64,000 nucleotides of DNA. Origin: Clostridiales bacterium. Lineage in GTDB: Bacteria; Bacillota; Clostridia; Lachnospirales; Lachnospiraceae. This document shows positions 32,775 to 42,060 of the stretch, in pieces. The stretch spans positions 1 to 64,000 of the forward strand of contig JAHZAT010000067.1 in assembly GCA_019423795.1 (NCBI GenBank), written 5' to 3'. The position numbers and the translations under genes were made by a program. Under the pieces are notes generated by a model. The model was not told the origin of the DNA, searched no databases, and saw only the letters and a program-made list of their open reading frames with translations. How positions within the stretch are numbered: position 1 is the first letter of the stretch; each line of letters begins with the position of its first letter.

Positions 32775-34358
32775 ATGAAACAGGAAACAGGGAGACTAAA
32801 GGAGATTCTTCATGTATTAAAAGAACATAAAGTGACACAAGGGATTGATCCAGTTAAATTATGTGGAATTTTAGAAGATCTTGGGCCGACGTATGTAAAG
32901 CTTGGACAGATTATGTCAATGCGTTCAGATATACTGCCAGAGCGTTACTGTAAAGAACTTGCAAGACTTCGCACGGATGTAAAGCCAATGGATTTTAATA
33001 CTGTATGGGGGATTCTTAAGAAAGAACTTCATAAAGAACCAAATGAGATTTTTCAGAAGATTAACAAAGAACCAATCGGATGTGCATCAATTGCACAGGT
33101 TCATAAAGCTGTGTTGAAAGATAAAAAGAAAGTTGTATTAAAGATTCAGAGGCCAAATATCAAGCAGATAATGGAAGAAGATCTTACATTACTTAAGAAG
33201 GCCTCTGGATTTTTAAATTTTGCAACAGGAACAGGAGATCTCATTGACTTTAGGAAAGTGATCGATGAACTTTGGGAGACTTCCAAGGAAGAGATGGACT
33301 TTATTAAGGAAGCACAGCATCTAGAACGATTTTATAAGAATCAGGAAGATGTCAGATATGTAACCTGCCCGAAAGTATATAAAGAATATTCGAATCGTCA
33401 TCTTCTTGTTATGAGTTATATAGATGGAATACAGATCGATCATATTAAAGAATTGGACGAAGAAGGATATGATCGTTATGAAATCGGACAGAAAACAGCA
33501 CAGAACTATTGCAAGCAGATTCTTTCAGATGGATTTTTTCATGCAGATCCACATCCAGGGAATCTATGGATCAGTGAAGGGCAGATCGTATGGCTTGATC
33601 TTGGAATGGCAGGAAACTTATCAGAACATTATCGTGCAATCATGAAACGTGCGATTACAGCGATCTTAAAGAATGACATCTATGAGCTTAAGAATGCATT
33701 TTTATCATTTGGCAAAGCAACACAGAAGATAGATCATGCTAGTTTATATACAGATCTTGATGATATGGTCGGCAAGTACATGAACATGGATTTTGGAACC
33801 ATGGATCTTGGCGAGTTGATGGAAGATGCACTGGACTTGCTGAAGAAACATAAGATAGCAATCGATTCAGACATTACGTTATTAGCAAGAAGTATGGTAA
33901 CGATGGAAGGAACCTTAAAACTTTGTTCACCACAAGTAAATATGATCAAGATTTTGACATCATATATGTCTGCGAACATGATAAATGAGATTGATCCTAA
34001 GAGAGAAGTAAAACACGCATTAAGAGATATTTATGGATCATCTAAAAAATCTTTGGAGATTCCAGCACAGATATCAGATCTATTGAATATCACGAAGAAT
34101 GGACAAGTAAGGATTAATCTTGAGTCATCACAGATGGATGAAGTAAGACGTGATATGAAAAAAGGAATGGATCATTTGATTCTTACATTGATCGTTATGG
34201 CGCTATGGTTTAGCTCTGCTTTACTATGTTTAAGTGATGTTACTCCAAGAATTGATGGAATGCCATATATTAGTGTGGCTGGTTTTATTACGGGATTAGT
34301 TATTGTTATTTATTTGCTGATTAAAATGATCATACAAAAAGGAAGACATAGGAAATGA
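32775..34358 (+). CDS. ABC1/AarF/UbiB family atypical kinase
   Basis: A 527-residue protein with the ABC1 (UbiB/ADCK) fold. The KxGQ motif is in PTYVKLGQIMSMRSD, the A-rich loop region is IGCASIAQVHKA, the Lys is in VVLKIQRP, the catalytic HADPHPGN and metal-binding LDLGMAG are intact. Two C-terminal membrane segments (about 465-520) anchor it. UbiB serves ubiquinone synthesis in proteobacteria, but this kind of organism makes none, so it must act on another lipid. The stop overlaps the next gene as ATGA. Confidence 0.9.
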   Translation: MKQETGRLKEILHVLKEHKVTQGIDPVKLCGILEDLGPTYVKLGQIMSMRSDILPERYCKELARLRTDVKPMDFNTVWGILKKELHKEPNEIFQKINKEPIGCASIAQVHKAVLKDKKKVVLKIQRPNIKQIMEEDLTLLKKASGFLNFATGTGDLIDFRKVIDELWETSKEEMDFIKEAQHLERFYKNQEDVRYVTCPKVYKEYSNRHLLVMSYIDGIQIDHIKELDEEGYDRYEIGQKTAQNYCKQILSDGFFHADPHPGNLWISEGQIVWLDLGMAGNLSEHYRAIMKRAITAILKNDIYELKNAFLSFGKATQKIDHASLYTDLDDMVGKYMNMDFGTMDLGELMEDALDLLKKHKIAIDSDITLLARSMVTMEGTLKLCSPQVNMIKILTSYMSANMINEIDPKREVKHALRDIYGSSKKSLEIPAQISDLLNITKNGQVRINLESSQMDEVRRDMKKGMDHLILTLIVMALWFSSALLCLSDVTPRIDGMPYISVAGFITGLVIVIYLLIKMIIQKGRHRK

Positions 34359-34885
34359 TAACACAGATGGGAAACATAAAGATTGAGATTCAGCGTAGAA
34401 AAATTAAAAATATGAATATTTATATCAAACCTCCGAAGGGAGATGTTCTTGTCACTGTACCGATGAGAATCTCTGATGAAGAGGTTTTTCGATTCCTTAA
34501 GAAGAAAGAACAATGGATTTTGAAAAATCATGAAAAAATGAAGAATCAAAAAACATTTCAACAAAAGGAGATTTCGATAGAACAGCGAAAGTGGCTGGAA
34601 AATAAGATTATAGAATATGCAATGAAATGGGAACCTGTAATGGGAGTTCATTGCACTGGTTTTATGATCCGGAATATGAAAACCAGATGGGGAAGCTGCA
34701 GCATTCACAGTAAAAAGATTCGAATAAATCTTCAGTTGGCAGCAAAACCAGAAGAATGTATAGAGTATGTGTTAGTGCATGAATTATGTCATTTGCTAGA
34801 GCCAAGTCATAATGAGAGATTTTATTATTTTATGGATTTATACCTTCCTGACTGGGAAAATCGGAAGAAAAAGCTCAACGTTTGA
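34355..34885 (+). CDS. YgjP-like M48 family metallopeptidase
   Basis: A 176-residue zinc-peptidase-like protein with HELCH at residues 142-146 and the conserved MKTRWGSCS segment ahead of it; a downstream PSHNERF completes the YgjP pattern. The family is cytosolic and its substrate is unknown. It overlaps the kinase gene by four bases and is translationally coupled to it, making a three-gene unit with the phasin-like gene. Confidence 0.85.
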   Translation: MITQMGNIKIEIQRRKIKNMNIYIKPPKGDVLVTVPMRISDEEVFRFLKKKEQWILKNHEKMKNQKTFQQKEISIEQRKWLENKIIEYAMKWEPVMGVHCTGFMIRNMKTRWGSCSIHSKKIRINLQLAAKPEECIEYVLVHELCHLLEPSHNERFYYFMDLYLPDWENRKKKLNV

Positions 34886-34977
34886 TTGTGAAGAAAGTGC
34901 TAAAAACGAATTTTTATCTTACATTTTTTGAAATTTTGCGTTATGATAAAATGTAAAGCTCAAAAGAAGGAGATAAG

Positions 34978-34998
34978 ATGATAACGAATGATGAATAA
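34978..34998 (+). CDS. Possible six-codon upstream ORF (MITNDE)
   Basis: GAAGGAG (34966-34972) is spaced best for the ATG at 34978, which opens a frame of six codons ending TAA at 34996-34998. The ATG codons of the large gene (34988 and 34991) lie inside it in another frame. Translation of the large gene may depend on re-initiation. This is read directly from the sequence, but use of the short frame is unproven. Confidence 0.35.
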   Translation: MITNDE

Positions 34999-37900
34999 AG
35001 AGATAACAAAACCAAACGAACAGAATATACTAGTTGGAATCGACGTTGGGTCTACGACAACGAAAATAGTAGCGCTTGATGCTGATCATGATCATCAGCT
35101 GTTATTTTCTGATTATGCAAGACATCATGCAAATCAGATTGCTAGTGTGATCAAAAGTATTAAAGAGTTTTGCAGTCATATAAAACAAAAAAAGATCAGA
35201 TTGTGTCTGACAGGTTCTGGAGCAAAACCAGTTTCTTCTATTTTGAAAGTACCATTTGTACAGGAAGTTGCTGCGAATGCGATTGCTTTGCAGGATAAAT
35301 TTCAGAAAGTAGGAACGGCAATTGAATTAGGTGGACAGGATGCGAAGATGATCTTTTTTAAAGATTCTGAAAATGGACAGCCACAGAGTGTTGCAGATAT
35401 GCGAATGAATGGAAGCTGTGCAGGTGGAACGGGAGCATTTATTGATGAGATTGCATCTGTATTAAAAGTTCCAGTGGAACATTTTAATGAATTAGCGCAA
35501 AAAGGAACACATCTTTATGATATTTCAGGAAGATGTGGTGTTTACGCAAAAACAGATATTCAGCCACTGTTAAATCAGGGTGCAGCCAAGGAAGATCTTG
35601 CATTGTCAGCATTTCATGCAATCGCAAAGCAGACGATGGGAGGACTTGCACAAGGTCTGGAGATCAAAAAACCTGTGGCATTTGAAGGTGGACCATTAAC
35701 TTTCCATCCGACATTGGTAAAAGTGTTTGCAGAACGTCTGGAACTTAAGAAAGAGGAAATCCTTTGTCCAGAGCATTCAGAATTAATGATCGCATATGGA
35801 GCAGCGCTGTCTTTGGAGAAGATGTTCTCAGACAGTAAGGCAAAAGATGTTGATAAACTTTTAGAAACTTTAGAAAGTGCACAGAGAAATAATGCACACA
35901 TATCAGGAGAAGCTGCGGTACCGTTTTTTGCGTCCAAAGAAGAAAAAGAAAAATTTAAAAAAGCACATCAGAAGAAAAAGGTAACATGGAAGCGGCCTAA
36001 AAAAGGTGAAACAGTAAGATGTTTCCTTGGAATTGATGCTGGAAGTACAACAACCAAGTTTGTATTGCTTGATGAACAGGAAGAAATTCTTGATTCTTTT
36101 TATGCACCGAATGAAGGAGATCCACTAAAAGTTGCTAAAGATGCACTGATTTGTTTAAGAAAACGATATGAAGATGTAGGAGCGAAACTTGAGATCCTTT
36201 CCGCTGGAACAACAGGATATGGGGAAATGCTGTTTTCCAAAGCGTTTGAAATTCCATGCCACACAGTAGAAACAGTTGCCCATACAAGAGCTTCTGAGAA
36301 ATATGTAAAAGATGCCTCTTTTATTCTGGATATTGGCGGACAGGATATGAAGGCAATCTGGCTGGAAGATGGAGTTATTACAAATATCCTGCTAAATGAA
36401 GCATGTTCTTCCGGATGTGGATCCTTCCTTGAAAACTTTGCTTCATCTTTACATATTCAAACAAAAGAAATCGCAGACAAAGCATTTGCATCAAAAAATC
36501 CAGCTGTTTTAGGAAGCCGTTGTACGGTATTTATGAATAGTAGTATCATTACGGAACAGAGAAACGGAAAGAATCCAGAAGATATCATGGCTGGATTATG
36601 TCGATCTATCATTCAAAATGTATTTACAAAGGTAATCCGTGTATCAAATCTTGATTCTTTAGGAAAGAAGATTGTTGTACAGGGTGGAACTTTTGAAAAT
36701 GATGCAGTCTTACGTGCAATGGAAGAATATGTAGGACGTGAAGTGGTAAGAGCACCATACCCTGGAATCATGGGAGCTATTGGTGTAGGACTGATTGCTA
36801 AGGAACAGTATGAAAAAGATCCGGAAAGTGTGAAAGCATGGGATCTTACAAATCTTGATACATTTTCATATACACAGGAGGCAAATGCACCTTGTCCGTT
36901 CTGTACTAACCATTGCCAGAGAACGATCGTACAGTTCTCAAATGGAAATTCATGGGTAACAAACAATCGTTGTGAAAAAGGTGAGATCATCGGTGATCCA
37001 AAGAATACGGAAGTATCTAAAAAACTAAAAGAAACCATTAAGAAAAATAAAAGTGTTCCAGATTTATTTGAAGAACGTAAGCAATTATTATTTAAAGAAT
37101 ATCCATACCCAACGCCAAAGAAGGAGAGGAATATTACGATTGGAATTCCAAGAGTGCTTTCCTATTGGGATACGATGCCATTTTGGACTACATTTTTCAA
37201 AACTTTGGGATACAATGTGCAGTTATCCGATGAAAGTACAAGAGAGATTTATGAAAGTGGATTATCAGCAGTAACTTCAGATACCGTATGTTTCCCAGCT
37301 AAGTTAGTTCATGGCCATCTTAGAAATCTAGTGAAAAAATATCATGTAGACAGAATCTTTATGCCATCGATCACAACAGTACCACCAGAGAATACAGAAA
37401 AAACAAGTGAATCTATGTGTGCTGTTGTGAAAGGATATCCAATTGTTATCAGAAACTCCGATAATCCACAGGATAAATGGAATGTTCCATTTGATGCACC
37501 ATTATTTCACTGGCATACGAAGAAAGACAGACAGCGTCAGCTGCTTGCATATATGCAGGATGAATATCATATTTCAAAAGAAGAAGTGCTTGAAGCAATG
37601 AGGGCAGGAGATCTTGCACAGAAATCTTTTGAGGAACAGCTAAAGAAACGTGGACAGAAAATCTTAGATGATGTAGAAGAAAAAGACAGCTTTGCAGTTG
37701 TTTTGGCTTCACGTCCATACCAGAATGATACATTGGTAAACCATGATCTTTCTAAAATGTTTATAAAGGCAGGAATTGCAGTATTAACTGCAGATTCACT
37801 GCCAGAAGTGAACAAAACACAACTGTCTAAAAGCCGCATTGATATAGTAAATAACTATCATGCAAGAATGCTGTCATCTGCGATCCTTGCAGCACAAAGT

Positions 37901-39481
37901 GAACATCTTGAGTATGTACAGCTTGTAAGTTTTGGTTGCGGACATGACGCTTATTTATCCGATGAGATCACAAGAATGATGAAAGAGATTTCTGGCAAGA
38001 CACCACTGATATTGAAAGTAGATGAAAGTGATAATCAGGGACCACTAGGAATTCGTGTCCGTTCGTTTTTGGAAACTGTCAAGATGGGAAGAGAGAAACA
38101 AAAGAAACTTAATGTACATGAATTACAGGAGCCATATGCAGTCAAATTTACAAAACAGGATAAAAAAGAAAAGATTGCATTAGTACCAAATACATCTCAT
38201 GCATTTTGCCGAATTATGACGGCTGCATTAAAAGGCCAGGGAATTCGAGCAGTATCATTGGATATCGGGCGAGAGGATGCAATCCGCCTGGGAAAACGAT
38301 ATGTACATAATGATATTTGTTTCCCGGCACAGGTTGTAATCGGGGAAGCATTAGCAGCACTTGAAAGTGGAAAGTATAATGGAAAAGATGTTGCAGTTGT
38401 CATGGCAAAATATGTGGGTGACTGCCGTTTGACACATTACGGAGCATTACTTAGAAAAGCATTGGATGATGCAGGATATGAAAATGTTCCGATTCTCACA
38501 AATGACGATGTGGATTCTCATAACATGCATCCAGGATTTAAGTTAAATCTTGCATCCTCTGTAAAAATTGCATTTGCGCTGCCGATGATCGATGTGCTGG
38601 AAGAATTACTGCGAAAGATTCGTCCTTATGAGACGGTCAAAGGAAGTGCAGATAAGGCATTTGATAAAGCGTTAGACTGTGTGATCGAGGGACTTGAGAA
38701 ATCTGGTGTCCATGGGGCAAGAAAAGGATTTAAAGAAGCAATCAATATTATGAAGAATATATCTTATGACAGATCAAACCTGAAACCGCAGATTCTGATC
38801 GTGGGAGAATATCTTTTGAATTTTCATCCAGGTGCCAATCATGACATTGAAAGGTATCTGGAAGATAATGGATTTGAGATTATTGAAGCAAGAATGACGG
38901 ATGTAATCAGAAAAACATATTTTTATCAGGATGCTCAGATAAAAGAATATCACTTAAATAAACCAATCGATCAGAAAATATGGTTTAGGACAGCGGATAC
39001 TTTCTTTGATCTTGCACATAGTCTGACAGATTCGATTGCAAAGAATCATCCATTGTATAAGCCGGCAATTCGCATGGATGAACTGGTAAAAGCAAGTGAT
39101 CCGGTGATTCATCATACATTTGATGCGGGAGAAGGCGTTTTGATTCCAGGAGAGATCATTCATCATGCAGAACATGGATGTAGATATTTCTTGATCTTAC
39201 AACCGTTTGGATGTCTTCCAAATCACGTTGTCGGAAGAGGAATTTCAAAAAAATTAAAAGAAATGTATCCAAATGCACAGATTCTTCCACTGGATTATGA
39301 TCCGGATGTAAGTTTTGCGAATATTGAAAACAGGCTTCAGATGCTAGTTATGAATGCAAAACAGGAAATTCTTGAAGAAAATGAAGAACGTGATCATAGA
39401 AGAAGCCATCATTATACACAGACAGAAGATAAAAATTATCGAGGAAAGAGTTATAATGTTGGAAAAACTTCTGGTGTATAA
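34988..39481 (+). CDS. Giant acyl-CoA dehydratase activase-like fusion protein
   Basis: A 1497-residue protein combining two BadF/BcrA/HgdC-type ATPase domains and dehydratase-like domains. Domain 1 begins VGIDVGSTTTKIVALD (about residue 10) with Fe-S Cys in NGSCAGGTGAF; domain 2 begins FLGIDAGSTTTKFVLLD (about 345) with NEACSSGCGSF. A CPFCTNHC cluster (about 635) follows, then a DUF2229-type region starting IGIPRVLSYWDTMP (about 717) and a 2-hydroxyacyl-CoA-dehydratase-like C-terminal part. Related single activases pass electrons with ATP hydrolysis to radical dehydratases. Such fusions are widespread in Clostridia but their reaction is not known to me. No partner dehydratase gene is near. 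The start could be 34988 or 34991. Confidence 0.85.
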   Translation: MMNKEITKPNEQNILVGIDVGSTTTKIVALDADHDHQLLFSDYARHHANQIASVIKSIKEFCSHIKQKKIRLCLTGSGAKPVSSILKVPFVQEVAANAIALQDKFQKVGTAIELGGQDAKMIFFKDSENGQPQSVADMRMNGSCAGGTGAFIDEIASVLKVPVEHFNELAQKGTHLYDISGRCGVYAKTDIQPLLNQGAAKEDLALSAFHAIAKQTMGGLAQGLEIKKPVAFEGGPLTFHPTLVKVFAERLELKKEEILCPEHSELMIAYGAALSLEKMFSDSKAKDVDKLLETLESAQRNNAHISGEAAVPFFASKEEKEKFKKAHQKKKVTWKRPKKGETVRCFLGIDAGSTTTKFVLLDEQEEILDSFYAPNEGDPLKVAKDALICLRKRYEDVGAKLEILSAGTTGYGEMLFSKAFEIPCHTVETVAHTRASEKYVKDASFILDIGGQDMKAIWLEDGVITNILLNEACSSGCGSFLENFASSLHIQTKEIADKAFASKNPAVLGSRCTVFMNSSIITEQRNGKNPEDIMAGLCRSIIQNVFTKVIRVSNLDSLGKKIVVQGGTFENDAVLRAMEEYVGREVVRAPYPGIMGAIGVGLIAKEQYEKDPESVKAWDLTNLDTFSYTQEANAPCPFCTNHCQRTIVQFSNGNSWVTNNRCEKGEIIGDPKNTEVSKKLKETIKKNKSVPDLFEERKQLLFKEYPYPTPKKERNITIGIPRVLSYWDTMPFWTTFFKTLGYNVQLSDESTREIYESGLSAVTSDTVCFPAKLVHGHLRNLVKKYHVDRIFMPSITTVPPENTEKTSESMCAVVKGYPIVIRNSDNPQDKWNVPFDAPLFHWHTKKDRQRQLLAYMQDEYHISKEEVLEAMRAGDLAQKSFEEQLKKRGQKILDDVEEKDSFAVVLASRPYQNDTLVNHDLSKMFIKAGIAVLTADSLPEVNKTQLSKSRIDIVNNYHARMLSSAILAAQSEHLEYVQLVSFGCGHDAYLSDEITRMMKEISGKTPLILKVDESDNQGPLGIRVRSFLETVKMGREKQKKLNVHELQEPYAVKFTKQDKKEKIALVPNTSHAFCRIMTAALKGQGIRAVSLDIGREDAIRLGKRYVHNDICFPAQVVIGEALAALESGKYNGKDVAVVMAKYVGDCRLTHYGALLRKALDDAGYENVPILTNDDVDSHNMHPGFKLNLASSVKIAFALPMIDVLEELLRKIRPYETVKGSADKAFDKALDCVIEGLEKSGVHGARKGFKEAINIMKNISYDRSNLKPQILIVGEYLLNFHPGANHDIERYLEDNGFEIIEARMTDVIRKTYFYQDAQIKEYHLNKPIDQKIWFRTADTFFDLAHSLTDSIAKNHPLYKPAIRMDELVKASDPVIHHTFDAGEGVLIPGEIIHHAEHGCRYFLILQPFGCLPNHVVGRGISKKLKEMYPNAQILPLDYDPDVSFANIENRLQMLVMNAKQEILEENEERDHRRSHHYTQTEDKNYRGKSYNVGKTSGV

Positions 39482-39495
39482 AGACAGAAATTGAT

Positions 39496-39524
39496 TTGTT
39501 GAATTATGTAAAATATGATATAAT
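39496..39524 (+). promoter_or_regulatory. Promoter of the Hpt gene
   Basis: TTGTTG (39496-39501), 17 bases and TGATATAAT ending at 39524, a perfect extended -10. Confidence 0.6.
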
Positions 39525-39574
39525 CATGGGGATTATAAAACTAGGAGATATATTTGATAAGGAGCAGAAAGGTC

Positions 39575-39925
39575 ATGAATATTCAGGAATTTTATGATAG
39601 TATTGATGAAAACTATGAAAATGTAAGTAGTCGTATGATGGGGAATCAAAAACTGGTCGAGAAATTTGTTCGCAAATTTTTGGAGGATCCAACATATAAA
39701 CAGATTAAAGAATCTGTTGAGAAGATGGATTATGATGAGATTTTAAGAGCAACTCATACGATGAAGGGAATCGCAAGCAATCTTGAATTTACACAGTTAC
39801 AGCAAAAAAGTGCAAAGGCAGTAGATATGATCCGTGCAGGAGAAAAGGAAACTGTATTGCCAGTGATTGACGAAATCGAGAAAGAATATCAAAAAGTTGT
39901 AGATGCTATTCAAAAATTGGATTAA
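39575..39925 (+). CDS. Stand-alone Hpt (histidine phosphotransfer) domain protein
   Basis: A 116-residue helical protein. The Hpt motif is ATHTMKGIASNL with phospho-accepting His61 and the HxxKG spacing. No kinase or receiver domain is attached and no two-component gene is adjacent. It would relay phosphate between a hybrid kinase and a response regulator. Several receivers in the window (three Spo0A-type proteins) are conceivable targets, but that is speculation. The start at 39575 has AAGGAG upstream; a start at 39554 precedes that site. Confidence 0.8.
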   Translation: MNIQEFYDSIDENYENVSSRMMGNQKLVEKFVRKFLEDPTYKQIKESVEKMDYDEILRATHTMKGIASNLEFTQLQQKSAKAVDMIRAGEKETVLPVIDEIEKEYQKVVDAIQKLD

Positions 39926-39969
39926 ATTGGATAATGTAGAAAAAATTATTAGAAATTTGAAAAACCTTG

Positions 39970-39978
39970 TGTTAAAAT
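39970..39978 (+). promoter_or_regulatory. Extended -10 of the carD-like gene
   Basis: TGTTAAAAT (39970-39978) is a fair extended -10 about 65 bases before the gene; no convincing -35. Confidence 0.4.
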
Positions 39979-40042
39979 AGGAATATAGGAATTTGTTTAG
40001 ATATTATGAAAACTTGCCAAATAGATAGAAAGGATGAGATGA

Positions 40043-40555
40043 ATGTTTGAACAAGGCGAGTATATTGTTTATGGAAGCACAGGTGTTTGCAAAGTTGAAA
40101 AAGTGACAACCATGGATATGGATGGAGTGCCAGGCGATAAACTGTATTATATTTTAAGACCATATCATAAGGAAGACCGTGAGATATTTACTCCGGTTGA
40201 TAATAAGAAGACAAAGATGCGCAAGTTATTATCTTCAAATGAGATCAAATCTTATCTCAATGAATTTAATGAATTGGAAGATTTTGAGATTACGAAAGAA
40301 AAATTCAGAGAAGATAATTATAAACAGTGTGTCAGAGGCTGTGATTTTAGAGAAATTTTAAGACTTGTAAAGTCACTTTTGAAACGCAAGAGATCCAGAC
40401 TTTTGAGTGGAAAGAATTTCCCATCGACAGATGAACGTTATTTAAAAATAGCAGAGAATATTTTATTTTCAGAGATTTCCTATGTACTTAAACTTTCAAA
40501 GAATGAGGTTGAAGATCTTTTTCGTACGAATATGAAAGAGATGGCAACAACTTAA
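40043..40555 (+). CDS. CarD family transcriptional regulator
   Basis: A 170-residue CarD/CdnL-type protein. The N-terminal RNA-polymerase-interacting domain is seen in GEYIVYGSTGVCKVEKV and YYILRPYHKEDREIFTPVD; the helical C-terminal part binds upstream of the -10. CarD proteins modulate open-complex stability, often at rRNA promoters. GAAAGGATGA precedes the start. It forms a single-gene unit ended by a terminator. Confidence 0.88.
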   Translation: MFEQGEYIVYGSTGVCKVEKVTTMDMDGVPGDKLYYILRPYHKEDREIFTPVDNKKTKMRKLLSSNEIKSYLNEFNELEDFEITKEKFREDNYKQCVRGCDFREILRLVKSLLKRKRSRLLSGKNFPSTDERYLKIAENILFSEISYVLKLSKNEVEDLFRTNMKEMATT

Positions 40556-40582
40556 GAAAATATAAAAAATCAACAAATGTAA

Positions 40583-40620
40583 AAGGATCTTTTCTATCTT
40601 GGAAGAGGTCCTTCTTTTTA
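40583..40620 (+). terminator. Intrinsic terminator after the carD-like gene
   Basis: AAGGATCTTTTC (40583-40594) pairs with GAAGAGGTCCTT (40602-40613), two G-U pairs, loop of seven, followed by CTTTTTA. Confidence 0.82.
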
Positions 40621-40623
40621 TAG

Positions 40624-40652
40624 TTGTTCTTTTCTTGATGATATGATATAAT
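40624..40652 (+). promoter_or_regulatory. Promoter of pyrH-frr
   Basis: TTGTTC (40624-40629), 17 bases and TATAAT (40647-40652) with an extended TG. Confidence 0.7.
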
Positions 40653-40696
40653 TTCACATAGTGATTTGGCAAAGAAAGAACAAAAGAGGTAGATCA

Positions 40697-41410
40697 ATGA
40701 AAGATTTAAAAGATATGAAACGTGTACTTTTAAAATTAAGCGGTGAAGCACTTGCCGGGGATAAGAAGACAGGATTTGACGAGGCAACTTGTGCAGATGC
40801 AGCACGCCAGGTAAAGACATTGGTAGATGAAGGACTTCAGGTAGCAATTGTTATCGGAGGAGGAAATTTTTGGAGAGGCCGCACAAGCGAAAGTATGGAA
40901 CGTACAAAAGCTGACCAGATTGGAATGCTTGCAACAGTCATGAATTGTATTTATGTATCAGATGCATTCAGAACTGCTGGAATGGAGACAGAAGTATATA
41001 CGCCATTTGTGTGTGGAGCATTTACAGAGTTATTCTCAAAAGACAAAGCAGTGAAAGCTTTGAATGAAGGTAAAGTTGTATTTTTTGCGGGAGGAACAGG
41101 GCATCCTTATTTTTCAACAGATACAGCAACAGCACTTCGTGCGATTGAGATTGAAGCAGATGCTATTTTGTTAGCAAAATCTATTGATGGTGTCTATGAT
41201 AGTGACCCTGCAGTGAATAAGGATGCAGTGAAATACGATAGTATCACAATGGAAGAAGTACTAGATCAGAAATTAGGAGTTATCGATCTGACAGCAACTA
41301 TTATGTGTCTTGAGAATAAGATGCCATTAGCTGTATTTGGATTAAATGAAGAAAACAGTATTGAGAATTTAATGAAAGGTAAATTCAACGGAACTTATGT
41401 AACCGTTTGA
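40697..41410 (+). CDS. pyrH: UMP kinase
   Basis: A 237-residue amino-acid-kinase-fold enzyme converting UMP to UDP. Motifs are VLLKLSGEALAG, IGGGNFWRGR and the AGGTGHPYFSTDTATALRA region, read in parts. The start at 40697 has AGAGGT upstream; a shorter start at 40715 has no site. frr follows after 17 bases, as is standard. Confidence 0.95.
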   Translation: MKDLKDMKRVLLKLSGEALAGDKKTGFDEATCADAARQVKTLVDEGLQVAIVIGGGNFWRGRTSESMERTKADQIGMLATVMNCIYVSDAFRTAGMETEVYTPFVCGAFTELFSKDKAVKALNEGKVVFFAGGTGHPYFSTDTATALRAIEIEADAILLAKSIDGVYDSDPAVNKDAVKYDSITMEEVLDQKLGVIDLTATIMCLENKMPLAVFGLNEENSIENLMKGKFNGTYVTV

Positions 41411-41427
41411 TAAATTAGGAGGACGAC

Positions 41428-41973
41428 ATGTTAAAACAATTTGAAGACAAGATGCAGAAATCTTTAGACAGTATGACGAATGACTTTATGACAATTCGTG
41501 CAGGACGTGCGAATCCACACGTATTGGACAAGGTAAAAGTTGATTATTATGGAGTTGCAACTCCAGTAGCACAGGTTGGAAATGTTTCTGTGCCAGAGGC
41601 AAGAACAATTATGATTCAGCCATGGGAGCCAAACTTATTAAAAGAGATTGAAAAAGCAATCTTAGTATCAGATATCGGAATCACACCAACAAATGACGGT
41701 AAAGCAATCAGATTAAACTTCCCAGATCTTACAGAAGAGCGAAGAAAAGAACTTGCAAAAGATGTTAAGAAACGTGGAGAAGAAGCAAAAGTAGCTGTTA
41801 GAAATATCCGTCGTGATGCGAATGACTTTGTCAAGAAACAGAATAAAACCGGAGAATTAAATGAAGATCAGGCAAAAGATGAAGAAGATAAAGTACAGAA
41901 GATGACAGATAAATACATCAAACAGATTGATGAAGCTGTTGAAGCTAAATCAAAAGAAATCATGACAGTTTAA
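41428..41973 (+). CDS. frr: Ribosome recycling factor
   Basis: A 181-residue two-domain protein that splits post-termination ribosomes with EF-G. TIRAGRANPHVLD, VDYYG and the C-terminal RRDAND segment are diagnostic. AGGAGG precedes the ATG. A terminator follows. Confidence 0.95.
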   Translation: MLKQFEDKMQKSLDSMTNDFMTIRAGRANPHVLDKVKVDYYGVATPVAQVGNVSVPEARTIMIQPWEPNLLKEIEKAILVSDIGITPTNDGKAIRLNFPDLTEERRKELAKDVKKRGEEAKVAVRNIRRDANDFVKKQNKTGELNEDQAKDEEDKVQKMTDKYIKQIDEAVEAKSKEIMTV

Positions 41974-41983
41974 TCGAATCATC

Positions 41984-42017
41984 AACAGGGTTGAAATCTC
42001 AGCCCTGTTTTGTTTCA
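41984..42017 (+). terminator. frr intrinsic terminator
   Basis: AACAGGGTTGA (41984-41994) pairs with TCAGCCCTGTT (41999-42009), one G-U, loop AATC, followed by TTTGTTT. Confidence 0.82.
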
Positions 42018-42042
42018 TGTGAACATGAATCAGATTTATAAT
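42014..42042 (+). promoter_or_regulatory. uppS operon promoter with palindromic operator candidate
   Basis: TATAAT (42037-42042) sits 19 bases before uppS. The -35 position is covered by TTCATGTGAACATGAA (42014-42029), a 7-2-7 inverted repeat typical of a dimeric repressor site. The native -35 match is poor (TTCATG), so an activator or repressor is plausible. Confidence 0.5.
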
Positions 42043-42060
42043 AAGATATAGGAGGTTTGA

